Assembly: GCF_020740795.1 (NCBI RefSeq)
Contig: NC_067287.1
Coordinates: 35,085,501 to 35,149,500 of the forward strand
Direction of reading: 5' to 3'
Source of the DNA: Apus apus
Lineage: Eukaryota > Chordata > Aves > Apodiformes > Apodidae
Length of the DNA stretch: 64,000 nucleotides
Positions 11,946 to 26,900 of this stretch are shown piece by piece (the stretch's first letter is position 1; every line of letters starts with the position of its first letter). The position numbers and the translations under genes are program-made. The notes under the pieces were generated by a model. It was not told the origin of the DNA and searched no databases. It saw only the letters and a list, made by a program, of their open reading frames with translations.

Positions 11946-14900
11946 CTGTGGGGAAAAAAAAACAAAGCAAGGACTGATTAAAAACGTCTCAGAAGGGACA
12001 GACAAGCAGAAGAAAAATGTTACATTTTACATTTGAAGATCCTTTTTTTCAAAGTATGCCATTCCCATTTTCAAGTTCACATTTTCAGAGAGGCTTCACC
12101 TAGATAAAATCTTCTACCTTTCCATACTGTGCCAAACAAAGCATTTGGTCCTTTTCCCAGGGCTTTTGTTTACCTTGTGAAGTCTGCACTATCACCCCTA
12201 ATTAAAGAATGGATTAAAGCACTGCAATACCAGACTCCTACCACTTTCCCCCAATTCTTGCTCCCTCCTTTCTTCACATCACCTGAGCATTAGCCACAAG
12301 CCCCTTCACCCACCCTCACAGCCCACAGCCCAGAAGAGTCTGCAGGAACTGACAGACCCAGGTGTCCTTTTGTTGAGAAAACAACTCCTGCAGAGCCCGA
12401 TAGTTATCGTGGTAATTTGCTCTAATGCCCTGGCCTGTCCGATCCTGTCAAGAGGATTGCTAAAGGGGCTGTCAGTTCTTGCTTTGAGGTGGGACTCAAA
12501 AACATCTTGGGAGAAAAAGAAAATGCCAACTGGTTCCACGTTTGCTGGCTACAGCCTTCTTCTGCCACCAGCTCCACTTGGGCCAGCAGCCAAATCACTG
12601 CACACAGCCAAACCATTTCCATCCTCATGCTGGAACCAGCCCCAGTACACACACAGCTGGTGACAGCACACAGGATGATGACAGCGTGCTTTTTCCATCT
12701 TAATTCTGCTTCATTATACAGAGAGCAGCCCGGGAGCAATGCTCTAGAATCATGAGTGTTGCTGAAGCACAGGGATAATAAATCCCTGTATGGACAACTA
12801 CAGCACACAGAGATAAGCAGGGGTTCGAGGACACCCTGAAGAGGACTTGCTGGCCTTCCTATTTAATAAGATAGGGTGCCTAACACTCAAAAGTAGTACT
12901 CAAAAACATGCAGGAAAAAGTTACTTTAAAGCAACATTCCATACTCTTTATTCTGTATTAAGAATTAATACAAACCCCTAAGCCTACCCAGTTAAAGAAA
13001 TTAAAGTTAACTGCGTATGACAACTGCACAGCAGTCCTGATGGTAGAATCAGCAAAACCAAATTACCCCCTTTCTGAAAAAAAAAAACAAAACCAAAACC
13101 AAACCACCACCAACATAACCACTGAAATCTCTGCTGCTATTAGTGTGGCAAAGGGCACGTACACAAAAGGAAAGAAATCTTCCCAGATAATATACAAGGT
13201 AACATGAAATACTACCATAAATGTCCCTAAACTCATCAAGTAAGCAAAAAATGGGAATGGCACACTCTTCCCTATATATAATTCTCTTAGATTTTTCATT
13301 TATAAAGGTGTAAAAAACTGAATGTAGCTACTCATACTCTTGATTAGGCACCTTGTTATTCTGTAGTATTACAAAACATTTAGGCCGACCAACGTGTTAT
13401 CTTTCCTTTTAGATGTATGAATTTTATTTCAGATAAAGACAACTAGCTCCCCTCATTTTTGCTTTCACATTGCTTCTCTTTTTTTTTTTCAATTAACTTT
13501 TTCTTCCAGAAGAGCAACTTCTGTTTTGTGAAAAAGAAGTAATAACTGCTGAACAGCTTCTGAGTAATTTGGAGAATCAAAACAAAGCCTTCCTGCAGAC
13601 CTCTGCCCAGTGGATCACCTTTCAATAAACACCATGGGAAAATGAACAGTAAATCAGTACTAACACAAAACAACTGACAAGGAGACGTAAAGGAAGTGTC
13701 TCGTTTTACTTTTGTGGTAATCTCTCTCATCATTCAAGCCTGAAATGTTACACTTACTTTGCAATTGGATACTCCCACATGTACCCCCATCCTCCGTGCA
13801 GTTGCACACACTGAGTAGCTACGCTGTTTTGGAGATCAGAACACCTTAAATGGTCAAAGAGAAATTTGTTTTTTAGAAGGATGTTTTGCTGTGAAATGTT
13901 ACTGAAGATACAGACAAGTTGGCAAGACAAAAACATGACCAAACTTTGTAGTCTATATAACTGATCTTAAATGATGGCCACTAAAATACTTCCTCTTATG
14001 AGGGACCTTTTGTTCATCCTGCACCATTGGCAAGAAATTAATACACTCAGCTGAAGAGTATTAAGATGTTTTCTCCTTATGGAAGAGTTTTTGGAGAAGG
14101 AAAGCTTTTGGAAAAGACAAAGCTTGTTTACCTTTCTCACAGGCCAGGAGATTTTTCTTTATCGAATCCCCCAGCTGTGTCATAAAAACAGCAGCATAGG
14201 CTTCTACCCCCCAAACTAGTAAAAAGCAGGATGCTCTTTGAATATAACCATTACCTGGAGATCATGTATTTTCTTCAATAGATTTATAGTTTCCAGTTTT
14301 CAGAAACACTAATTCTTAAACAGGATTGCCCACTTCAAAATATTTTATTATTCCAATATAAAAAAATACCTTTAAAAGCATTTCATTTTGTCAGTCTTCC
14401 CTCGACAACACGACAGACCATGTCATTTACAGTTGATGCCCTGTATCTCAGCTTCTGGAAAGCTACATAATTGATGATATTTCAAACACTCAATGAGAAT
14501 TACATGGAAGAACCCACAGGATTTCAGCTGCACTGCAAGCTCAAGGTAAAGTTGAAATAGATGAAAGCCACGTTCTAAACACCCGACTTCCACAGTGGCA
14601 ACAGAAGTAAAGAAAATGCCAATTGAAGTCAACTGGTTCTCTTGGAATAATTCAAGAGTCCTTTTATCCAAACCATCCTCCACCCTGGCCAGTTCAACCC
14701 TTACAGTTTATTATACCAACTTCAAATCCACAACTGTGAGCTACCACAACTGTCTTCTCAAAGTGTTTAAAAATTCATTTAGCTACATGGAACAACCTGT
14801 CACCAGAAAATTAAGACCTACAGACCTTGAATCAGATATAGGAAAAAAGAACTAAGTTTTACAGTTCTTCAAAGCTCAATTCAATACACTGACTGAGCAA

Positions 14901-17900
14901 AAGGTTTGAAGCAAAATTAACTGGAGATAGCCTCCTGAAACAGTAGGAAATAAAACAAATCTCAATTCAAGTGTTTTCTAGACCATGAAAAGGAGTTTTA
15001 CGGTAGGGAGCCACAAGAACTCCATTAGGGAAAGAGGAAATTCTAAATGGAATGTGGCACTAACATCTGGGAGGGTGGGGGAGCTTCAAACACCTCACTT
15101 CAGGAAAATTGTTGAGGAACAAAGTGTGTAACTGAGTTGGCACTGGTTGTTTCCTCCTCCTTGAAACTAAATGTCTCTGCTTATGCACCTGGTACTTCTA
15201 GGTAATCACTGCCAGCAACAGCACTCCAAAATCCTTCCTTTCATGCTAAGCATTCTCTCTAGATTCCCTTAGTATTCTCTGTTCATTTCCTCTATACTTA
15301 CTTTTAAAAGCCTAGAATCTGTAAACATGTGCATCTTCCATTAAATTATTTGTTCACGTCTGATGTAGTTTTTTTCCTCCCATCTTTGCAAGGGAAATAC
15401 AACTATGCACATTCATGTGCCACTATCTCAGATCCTTCCACTCATCTAACTTTCTCTGGTAAAACCTAAGTTAACAGATAACCCCACCAAGTACAGGGAG
15501 AGGGAGGAGGAGTCGTGGCCAATAAAGGAAAGCAGTTCTTAGCCTCAGTTACAGCAATAGCTGCAGCCAACTATTTCTTCACCAAACCAGGTCACTTCAG
15601 AAACTGGCTGGGCCAAACAGCTATTGCTAAGTAACATGAACTAGAAGAGCATAATAGGAGCTTCAAATAAACCTATGCTTTTTTAAAAAAGCTCGAAAGA
15701 AATACCACCCCCTTAAAAAAACCCAAAACAAACAACCAAAAGAAAACAAAACACACCCAACAACAATCTGCTACAGGGAAATGTGAATATTTGTCTAATA
15801 TCAATGAAGTACTGACATTTACTTGAAGCTAAAGCTGAGTCCTGATCTTGTTATTAATGGAAGCCTATTTTAAAAGCATGATGTTATTCTGAAATTGACC
15901 TGCTTAACCAACACCAGTTTTGAACACAACTAAGATTCTGGGTGACTACATGATTGAAGTTCAAGTTACTGGTCTCTGTTAGAAGCTGACTATGCTGTTA
16001 TTATTAATCAGATAGTCATTTTATCTTTCCATTAGATCAGAACAGTTCAGTGTTTTTATTATGAGACTCCTGTCAAGACCATGCAAGCAGCATTTCCCAG
16101 TTCCTTGAAGCACATACCAGTACTTGGCCATGGAAGCGGTGGCAGAGTCCAGGCGTTTCTCCGCATGCAGCTGCAAACAGTTGTCCATGAAAGCTCGGCC
16201 CACACAAATCTGTGTTTTCATTTCTGCCAGCTTGTGCTGTACTGTCTTATTTTGGCAGTGGACAGAAGAGGCAGAGGGAAGAAAGACCACAAGTAGTATA
16301 GTTTTCAAGTTATATTTCAAGTAGAAAGTGGAGAGTTTTCTAAAAGGATTTCTGTTAGAAATCACCATTTCAGACAACATTGGCTCTGTACATCAAAGGA
16401 AAACTTACTTTTGACACAACTACAGCCTTACCCACCTCATTACAGAAAAGTACTGCCCTTTACTATTCAAGTCAACTCAAAACATGACATTAAGAGAAAA
16501 AAAACAGCCTGAAAATACAAATCCCTAGAGAGTGCAGAGCAGGAGGCTCTGGGCATTCTGTCACTCTCAGCTCCCTCTTGTGGGGCAATGTCCCTTCGCT
16601 CTCTACAGCCACTCACTTCCCCAGTTATAAGAAAGATTTCAACATCTACTGGATGGATTTTTAAAAGTATTCAGTTCTTCAGAGCTTAAGTGATATTAGA
16701 GAATCATCCTGGTTGGAAAAGACCTTCAAGATCATCAAGTCCAACCATAACCTTAAATATGAGAAGAGACAAGCAAAACCAATTGAAATTTTAGACTACT
16801 AGCAAGTTTTCCAACACTGAGGTCTGTCACACTGGAAAAGTTTCTAGATAAAAAATGTTAAAATCCATCACTAGGGTTATATAAAATCAGACCAGGCAAA
16901 CATACTGATGTTTTCTTGTCATTCTGGTAGGGAGGGGATAAAAACACCACCCAGAAAAAAAAAAAGTGTCTTATGTCAATAAGAAAATTGTGTAACCAGA
17001 ACAATTCTATGACTCTCTTGACAATAAATATAATTGGCCAGTATGCTACAATTGCAAAGAAAAGATTTGATTTCAAATGCTGTTCTGTGGCAAGACTAAG
17101 TGAATTAGGAAAGGAAGAGCTCTATTATTTGCACATTCTAGTTATCAGCAACAAAAAAACTGAAGAGATAGAAAGAATGGATTATTTTTTTGCAAAAATA
17201 GACTTAAGTCTATTATTAAGTCCACAAAAACAATAGAATTAAGTTTACTGGCCACCTGGTGGCTGGCAGTGGGTTAGCTAGAAAATACTATACTGGCTGT
17301 CTGCAGTGACCTACTACAACAATTGTGAAGTACCTGAAAAAAGGTAAACATTTATTTCTGCATATACTAAATTCCATGTGGAATTACGGATTTCTGAATG
17401 TTAACCTGACAAACAGATGAAGACTAATTTTCTTAAAGATACCCACAGACACCTAGCTTCTAAAGGTCCTAATTCTGCTGCTATTCACAACAACTAAAGA
17501 CTTGATTTTGACAAAGGAATCCTCAAGACTTTGAAACATACCTATTTCTTTTTTTAAGTATTTCAAAAGTATATAAGAGAAGGACAGTCAACATCTTCTA
17601 ACCCATATGAGTCACTTCTATCCTGCAAAAGCAAACATGCAGGAGCTTGGTCTGGCTCAGCCCCAACAGCTAATGTTGTTTTCACAAAAACTGCAATGTC
17701 ACAATCCTGCAGGAAGCAACATCTGTTTCATGACTGCAACAAAACAGTGTAGGCATCAAGGTCTCAAAATACAATTGACTACCACTGTCAGGAGTGAGGT
17801 GCTCTCAGAGAATGACCTGACAGTTTCATATGCAGTCACCTAAATACCCAGCTACCTGAGTAATGTCATTACCATGCCCATAAAGCTGAACACAAACACC

Positions 17901-20900
17901 TCTGCAGACACACAAGCAGTCAGGTCGCTGCCTGGGAGCCCCCATCAGCATCACAGGTCATTTTGCTGCAGAAGCACAGTACCTGCATGTGCACCCAGCT
18001 CATCTGTAGGATTCCAGGCAGGTACAGAAATACATGCAGGTGTAACAGACCTTGTGATTAGGACCTCTGGCAGTAAAATGCAAGTCTAAGGGCAACAAGA
18101 TAATTTTCCTTCATCAGCAGCAAAAAGCCAGTATAGTTTCTGCCTGCACATTTCAACTTCAAAAGCAGCATTGTGGGAGGTACCTAACTCAACAGTAAAA
18201 TATATACATTAAAGCTTTTTTAGTGTTGCTTTTTAAAGTGTTTTTGTATTTCAAAAATAGCCAATGCAAACCACAACCACAGCCAAACAGTGAAACCTGT
18301 GCAAAAAATCCTTTGAAAACAGCAGAGATTCTCACTTGCTCACATTTCAGACACACAGATGCAAAATAAATGCACCCTGCCATCTGTACACCATTCTCTC
18401 AGTTCAAGCTCACCTGCAAGTGTGCAACTGTCTTCCCAAATGCTTTTCTTTGCTTCACATAATTCCTTGTTTCTTCAAACATGAATTCACAACCAGCAAG
18501 AGCCATATCAGCAATCAGCAGTCTTTCCTTTTGAAACACAAAGTACAGAATGCACTTGAATTAGTCCTACCTTTCTCCATATTAGATGCACAACTGGGAC
18601 ACAGATGTGCCATGTTGTTCATCAAGAGAGGGGGTAGAAGTCACATTAAGTACCAAACCAGACACACTGCATTACTGAAATTACTGAGTGGGACAAATGC
18701 CTTGTTGCCTGAAGCTCCGTTTTAAGTCATTTTCAGGGTTAATGCCTTAGCACAACAATGACTCAATAGCTACACATGAACCACAGGATTCTTACTGACT
18801 GAAAAATTCACACTGAATTATGTTTCAGTTATTGGTTTTCACTGCTCAGTTTGAACAACTGTCTTTAACAATTTCTATAGGACACCTCTAGAAATAAAAC
18901 AAAACCTAGAAAGAAACTAGTTTTTTCTTCTTTATAAGATGTTGAAAAACAGAAACTAAGTACAGAACAATTACTTTCTAACACCACTGAAATCATCTGA
19001 TGTATCACACTGAACCTGCTCATGAGAGCATCTGTTTCTTGAAAGTAGTAAAGTATCTCCTTTGATCAGGTTTCATATTTACAGTATAAAATGAAATAAA
19101 CATAATCCCTACCACATGAGGTAAACACAGTCATCTTTTTGACAAAGTACAACCACATTGTGAAAAATCACATTGTGTCTTTGTCCTTCCCAGTAATTCC
19201 AAAACTTTGTAAACTGTTATTTCCAATAGGAAGGTATTTTGACAATTAAACAAACTCTTCACTTTACTACAAAGTTCCTTATATATTTAATATGCTTCTA
19301 CTAGTAGGAGAACAACAGTGCTTGCTTTCTTCTTTCACGAGAACGAAAAATGCATCAGAGACCTCCAAGCTGTATTTAATTTATTAAGCAAAGTGATCCC
19401 ATGCTAGAAGCACAGAAGAAAACTGCGCTATTTTCTTTTAAATACACTAACCAAAGCTCATGTTCTTTGACAGTTGGGATGCTGATTAAGATACCTACCT
19501 TTGAGCTGGTGTGATATCAACATTTTTGCCAATGCACAAAATCATTGCACTTCTATCACCAGGAACCACATGCTTCAGATAAAAAGCAGAAGCATCAACA
19601 CAACTTGGGCTGCAGACACTCCGATTCTCGGCCCGAGACAGCTCCCCACAATACATCATTAAGACTAAAGCAGATTCTTGCCACGACAACAATTGCCTGT
19701 ATATACAAACAGCAAACATCCATATTCCTCTTACCTGAGGGAGCTCTGCCATCAGATAATAGAAGCCTTTGTTCTCTTTTCCAAGCAAGGCACTGGCGGG
19801 CAAGCGCACATCTTCAAAAAACAGCTCTGCTGTGTCCTAGGAGGATGGTAATGCAACAGTTCACAGCCTGACCTTCTCATCTCTTCATCACACTTCTATT
19901 GCTTCATTCTTTCTCTTGCTATTGTGTACTTTAACTTGAAATTATAGAATCATTTAGGTTGGAAAGGTCCTCCAGTGGTCATCTAGTTTATCTCCTACTC
20001 AAAGCAGCTCCAGCAAAGCAAGCAGCTGAGAGCTTTGTCCAGTTATGCCTTCCAAAGCTCCAAAGAGGAAGGCTCCATGACCTCTGGGCTCCTGTTCCAG
20101 TGTCTAATCACTTTTATGGTGAATTTTGCTGAATACCTACTTAAAATATTCCTTAAAGTAATTTGTGTCCCTTTCACTGTGCTCCTGTAAGAAAAAATCT
20201 GGCTTCACCATCTCTACAGCCAACTGTCAGGTAGCTAAAAGACAGTAGTAAAATCCTGTCCTTCATGGCATCTTCTGAGTGAAAAATTCAGCTTCCTCAG
20301 CCTCTCCTTGCACATCGCATCCTTCTGACCTCCACAGGCCAACTCAGCAGACATACTTTGCACGTTTACTGCTTGTGCTCTAAAACCTAAGAGCCTGAAC
20401 ACCACCACAGTTCTACTTCATATTTATTTAGCTAGCGCCACACAACCAGCCGTTTTAGACTTCTTCCCAGTCTCTTACACTTGATGGGTTGTATGAACTC
20501 ACTTGAGCTTTCAGGCCGATTTTGTTCAGCTTGCGTCCTTTGATGAAACCTTTTGTTCCATTTTCCACCAGAAAAAGGCTGATCCCATGAGCAGGAGATG
20601 GGGCTTCCCTGTTTGTAACCGCAACCACGATCACTACATCGCACATCCAGCCATTAGTGATAAACACCTGTGAAAAAAATGCAACTTGGAATAAAGCAGC
20701 AAGCCAGGTGGATGGTAGTTAAGAGATCATCAAGCAGCAGAAAGAAAAATCCCATTGACACTTCAACAGGTGAACTGAAAGCCAAAGTTTAAATGTCCAG
20801 AAGAATTTTAAGCTTTCTGAATTAAATGCTTTGGAACAAGGTTGATAAAAAGAGGAATTAGTTTGACAGGTCTTGTGTAGGTCAGAAGCATGAAGTTAAA

Positions 20901-23900
20901 GAATTCACAGATCTGTATTTTTTGTCTGTCCCCTGACAAAGAAGGAATGTGGTACTGAATTGACACAGGTTCTCTTTTCTAGAAATTAACAATGTGTAAC
21001 ATGTGAAGCTATTGATGGCTTCTTGTCACAATTGCTTACTATAATCCTGTAGAATGCCTCATGAACCTGCTAATGTCACCTATCTTAACTCCAGCAAAAG
21101 AAATGAGCTATCAGTCCTGCTTAGCTTCAGCTCTGCAGCATGAGTCCCTCATGAACACCTCTATGTACATATTCCCTTGCACACACTCTCACCACTTGAA
21201 ATTCTGCTAAGGCCAGAAGTCTGTCAGCACCATATTATTAGCAGGAATACAAATGAATGAGAGAAAGAAGGTTAAGACATTGCATAGTTTTAAAGACATA
21301 ACCCACAAAAAAACCCCAAAACTGGAAAGACTAGGGTGAGACACTAACAATGGTGCACACCCTTCCCTGTCTAATTGCATTCAGCTCCCAAAGACTATGA
21401 GCAGTATCTGTGTCTGTTCACTCACCTTACTCCCATTAAGAATCCAGTCACTTCCATCCTTTTTTGCATGTGTTCGTATTCCCTGCAAGTCACTGAAAAG
21501 AAAATTCAAGAGGTCCCTCAAGAACTATTCCAGCAGCTGCAATTTGTGTCTTGATTTCTACCTGGTATAAAATAAGGTAGATTTTATACCAGCCAGGTAC
21601 AGACTCAGTGAAAATGCACACAGGGATAATGAAACACCGTGAAAAGGCTGAGAGCGTAACAGAAACCACAGACATGCTACAGCCAGGGATGATAAATCTA
21701 TGCAACTGAACAAGAGCATGAGGTTCTGTTTTAACCATCTGCTTGTGGAGGGTGGTGTAATACAAGCACTGACACCAGGAGGTCTGCATCCCCTTACATC
21801 AACATGCCTTAGATGGCAACCAGAAGACAAATCCAAATCCTCTCAGCAGGCCCAGCTCTGAAGAGGAGGCTCTGTAAAAAGCCACCAGGCAACATCTACC
21901 ATCATGTAGAAGCATGATGCCCACAGGTTTTGCTCTTGACCTGTCCCCGTTTTGCAAGTCAGCCAGATGAGCTGTGCCTGCTCCAAATATGGGCTGTCTG
22001 CCTTTCAAGAAGGATGGCCAAGGAGGGACATTTCTCTGTTTGAAAGGATTCAGAGGAAAGGAAATAAGGTGTTCTATTCCACAGCAAAAGCTAATAGTAA
22101 AGTCTAGTCCTCTTTACCAAGCTAATTTTCTCCTGACTACATTTCATATTAAAAATATGTTCATGTAACAACCAAGTTAATAACTATAAACCCAGAGCAC
22201 AGAAGGAAACACAAAACCTATTTGCCCACCATGGCATGATCCTGAAACTGATTCTGAGCAAGTAACTTGAAATAAAAAATCTCTAATAAAGTATCTGTAT
22301 GTAACACTTGTTTTTTGAGGTACTGCCTAACCCAGGATTCTGTCTAGTCATTAAGATGACCATATAACCCAGAGGGTTAGAAATTTTTTTCCCCTATGTG
22401 CTACCTATTGATTTAAGCCTACTGTTTTAGTACTTACCTGCCAGCCCCGGGTTCTGTCATGGCTATAGCTCCAATACACTTGCCTGCAACCATGTCAGGG
22501 ATAAAGCGTTTAATCTGTTCTTCAGAGCCATAGTTTGCAATGTAGGGCATGACTATGTCTGAATGAAGGCTGAATCCTGGGCCAGTACAGTTAACATACA
22601 TCCTTGTGGAGAGGAAAAAAAAAAAAAAAAAAAGGACTTCAAACAGAAAGACAACAAAGATTTAAACACTTAACTTTACACTACAACAGACCCAACCCCA
22701 CCACACAGACATCTCAAGACACAATCTGAGCTTGTGCTACTGTTATTTAAATAATGGACTTTGACAACCAAATGTGTGTATAACCTTCCAGAATAATTAA
22801 ATGCTTCCCCCGGTCAGAAGTCCCAACAGTGGAGGATAAGGACATGTTACTTGAACCATCATCTGGGACACTTAAAACAAGAGGCATTTACGTATGTCTG
22901 AACTATCCTTCCCATGAGAAGGATAACACTGCTTTCTGTAAACAAGCATGTTCCATGATGAGGACACCTTGTGGAAAAAAACACAGTCTCTTGATAACAT
23001 CATTGAAATTCTTCCAGAAGTGTTTAGTACTTACTGCTCCTCCCAGACCACAGCTGAAGAGAGAATATCTGCCCCGATGCCTCCATGTTTTTCAGCAATA
23101 GCAACACCCAGCAAACCCTGTTGTCCAGCCTTCTGCCAGAGCTCCCTGCTCACCTGGCCATCCTTCTCCCATCTGCAAAATGAACACAAGAACAGTCAGG
23201 CATCAAATCTCCCATGTGCTACTGTTTAGTTGTCATGGGTGCTGCTTCACACTCGAACACTCACAGCCAGTTTCACCATGTAGGAAGACACCTTCAGTCT
23301 GACCAACAACATGTAAGGCAGACAACTACATTTTGCAGCTAAGAAGCAGTGGCTTAATAATGGGTTTTCTACTCTTCAAAGTCCACTGGTGCCTTTGGCA
23401 TTACAAGTGCACTACCTGCACAACAAGTTTGCACTCCTGCTTCCACATATAACCCGACATGTCTATTAGACTTGTTATGAAAGGTACTGCTGCCTACAAG
23501 CCTGAGTACCAGACTGGTATTTAGGAGATTCAGCCACCCCATCTGGGTAATTAAAAGCAGGTCTTCATCTTTCTGACATTTTCCCCGTGTACAAAATGAG
23601 TATAACACATCATTATCTTTCAAGAAAGATTTCAGCTCCGCCAATGAGAACTGCTTTGAAAGAGCAAAGGATCAGCACATGAGTCACTTTCCTACAAAAA
23701 TTGGTCTCTGGGCACTTACTACACATCAGTACTGTATCTTGGTAAACTACTGCTTTAAGGAGGCTTGAAGTTTGTATATAGCTAGTCAAAGCATATCTGC
23801 TGACAGTTTGCAAAACTTTAACACCACAGGAATCACTGATTCTTGGAAAAGCAGTGACTCTATAGAGCTTACAATTTCAACAGAAAGCTGGATGGCCCTC

Positions 23901-26900
23901 AATGGCCCAGCCTTTTTTTTAAGAAGTCTTTTCTTTCTTTTAACTCCAATTTAAAAATTCTACGGCAGATGACTTATATCAGAGCCACTCCTCTGACACA
24001 CCTATGTGCAACAGAGCTATACCTCAGCATCTCACCCACAGTGAGCAGAGTTCTCATCATACTTATTTAAGCTCATCCCAAGAGCTTTTGCTCCTACAAA
24101 TTCCTGTCTCTGCCCACCACAGCTGCTTCTCCTCCTCACACTAATGCACAACTGCATTGAGTGATGCCACATTTGTCTCTTCATATCAGTCCAGCCAATT
24201 AATAGACTATGCCTGAAGCCTCCTTGTTTATTTGAAAGGTGCAAGAACAGAATGGTTCATAGCTTGCTGAAGTGATGCAAGAACACAAGTCCAACTTGTT
24301 CCAGCCTCTTGAGGAAATCGTGTCAGCAAGCTGGCAAACAGGATCGTCAGTACCTGTTCACAAACCTGCACTGGAAGACATTCTAATAAAGGTTGAGGGA
24401 AAACCTCCGGGTTTGTGGACAGAATAGGATCGCACAGTGGAAGAGCGCAGTACTTTGAGGTTGTGGTTTGAGGATGAAAAAAATAGTCAGCAAGTATTCT
24501 GATGCAAGCTGTTTCCATTGCCTCCTGCTGTTCATTTCTGTCCCCGAGCCACATCACCCCACCCACTCCATTGTGCCATCTCAACTGTTTGTGGATACAC
24601 AATGGGAGCTGCATCAGGCAACTCATCTAGCAGCATGATTTAAGACTAAGCCCTTCACTACCTCCTGGTGTTTTCGAAGGAATGTAGTAACTAAAGATTG
24701 CCTAAGACACTACTGCATCTTAATGCTTTCTGTTACAAAAAACATGTTCCAAGTTGATTTATTTTCCTCTCCCAAATCTAATGTCATTGGATACAGCTAA
24801 ATAAGGGCAAAAAACACCCTTCAGCTCCAGCTGAATAGAAGCACAACACTTCTACTCTGTGCAGAAGACAACACATTTCCCCAGGGGCAAAAAAGATAAA
24901 AATTTAAATAAGGACATTCTGTGCAAGTTTTTTTCGCAATGCATAATCCATCTTACTATACTACAGGTACCATACTTACAAAATCTACTGCAACCTAAGC
25001 TTGATGCCATGTCAATGCTTTTTTTGGATGACAGGAGTACGACAGTGTGTGAACTGAATTATCTCCGTAATTCTAACCCCAAGACACCAGTGTCAGACTT
25101 ACTGACTATAAGCAGGGACACTTCTGCTGCAACCCTGCAAACTGCATTTGTCTGCTCACAGGCCTAGGAGGACAATGCTAGATTGCCTACACTGAAGCTC
25201 ATGGAATGCAGTGAATTGTGATTACATGTGTTTGTTCTTTTCACGTATGATTTCCATAAGCAGGCTTGTTTTGATTGAACCAATTTGAAATAGAAAGCTT
25301 GCAAGTGAAAACAAAAAGCCTCTTTATCCTGTCACCTTAAAGATAACAGCCCAAAAAGGATTTGGGGAGAAAAAAAGGCATATTATTTGACAAACCAGTG
25401 TTTAAGGGGCATCTTACTCTGCATGAAAAGGAAGCACTTCTTCCTGAAAGAACTTCCTGGCACTCTCCCTGAAGATATCATGATCTGAAGAGAAGATCCT
25501 CCGAGTACCTATATCAACCAAGCTTTTAGCAGAAGATGGCTCTGGGCGCTTCGTGCCATGCTGTTCAGTTTGCAGGGGACTGAAAAAGACAAGTGAAAGC
25601 ATCTTTCAGGACACAGGCACCCCCATTTACTTAACCCTTTCGAAAGAAATACCTGTGCTGTCAAACACAGTTCCCATGCCAAGCCTAGCAAATTATTAGG
25701 TCCAAAGGATTCCCACTGTAAATATAAAAACCTAACACATACTGTACTTTATTAGGCTGTAAAAGCAGATAAAGCAGGAGTGGTTTGTCCTATATGCTTC
25801 ATATAAACTAAAAACAGTAATAATACATACACAGATAAGAGGATAATGTTTCTGTTCATTAGTGATGATAAAAATCATCACTGCCTTCTCCCCCTGCCCC
25901 ACAGCCTCCAAAACACAATTCAGCTCAATTTGAACTGAGGTGCTAACTTCTTGACTAACTGTGACCTGCTCTGGCAGAGGAGCTGGACTTTATGATCTCC
26001 AGAGGCCTCTTCCAACCCCTACCATTCTGTGACTCTGTGGGGTTTGTTCATTCTTTACACGTCACCCAAAGTCTCAAAACAGCAAATCCGTGACACTGAA
26101 AATTCACACACTCAAAAGTACAGCATGGAAATGTACCCTCTGAGGGTTGCACTATTCTCTGCAATATCACTTATATCATCTGCACAGTTCTACCCTTGAA
26201 AAGAATACTTCCCAGTTCCTTCTAACTTATGTAATTTTCTTGTACAGGGAAGGCTAATCCTCCCAACCCTCTAATTAAAAAAAAATACATAAAAATAAAA
26301 TCCTTCTCTAAAAAAAAAAAAAAAAACAAACCAAAAAACTGAAACAGTGGTAGATGTCAGTAGATGGAACCACACAAGGAAAGTACAATTACAAAATAAC
26401 AAGGAAAGGTTTAAAGCTTTTGTAGAGGTTTGGAATATCAAGGATGACATGCTACTTCAAGGCTGAAATGAAAATTTACATCTTGTTATATTTGGCTCCT
26501 TGACTTGTTTTTATTTTATTGCTGCCAAAAACAGAAGTTATAAATACAGGGCTGAGCTATAGTAAATAGAAAAGGCATTTGCTGTTCCTTGAACTATTTT
26601 GTTCACCTCTCCCGAGTTCCTCAGCAAAGTAATTGTGTGTAGATCCAGAGAGCTCACCTGAGCATACACTTACTTACCCCATGACAAAAAATAAGGTCTT
26701 TATTTCCTGCCACATGAAGTTACTCACACTCTACCTTGTGCAAAAGGATTAAACACCCCTGAAACACAACCTCTATTTGCTTCTAGAGGTATGTGGAAGA
26801 AACAGGCCCCTGCAACCTTCTCGTTCAGTGTTTTGTACGCTCAAACGCAGGCTTCCCATGACAGCTGCACAGCGTCCCTCCCAAAAGCTTCACCTTATTT

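Noticed and set aside
16236-16245. CAG acceptor four bases downstream of the chosen ACADL exon 9 acceptor
   Set aside because: Using it would shift the frame and lose the Thr-Val-Gln-His join. Exon 8 ends in phase 0, which requires the AAG acceptor.
24228-24626. 132-codon minus-strand frame in ACADL intron 2
   Set aside because: Not similar to anything I know, no flanking splice sites fitting ACADL, and length within chance for this amount of sequence.
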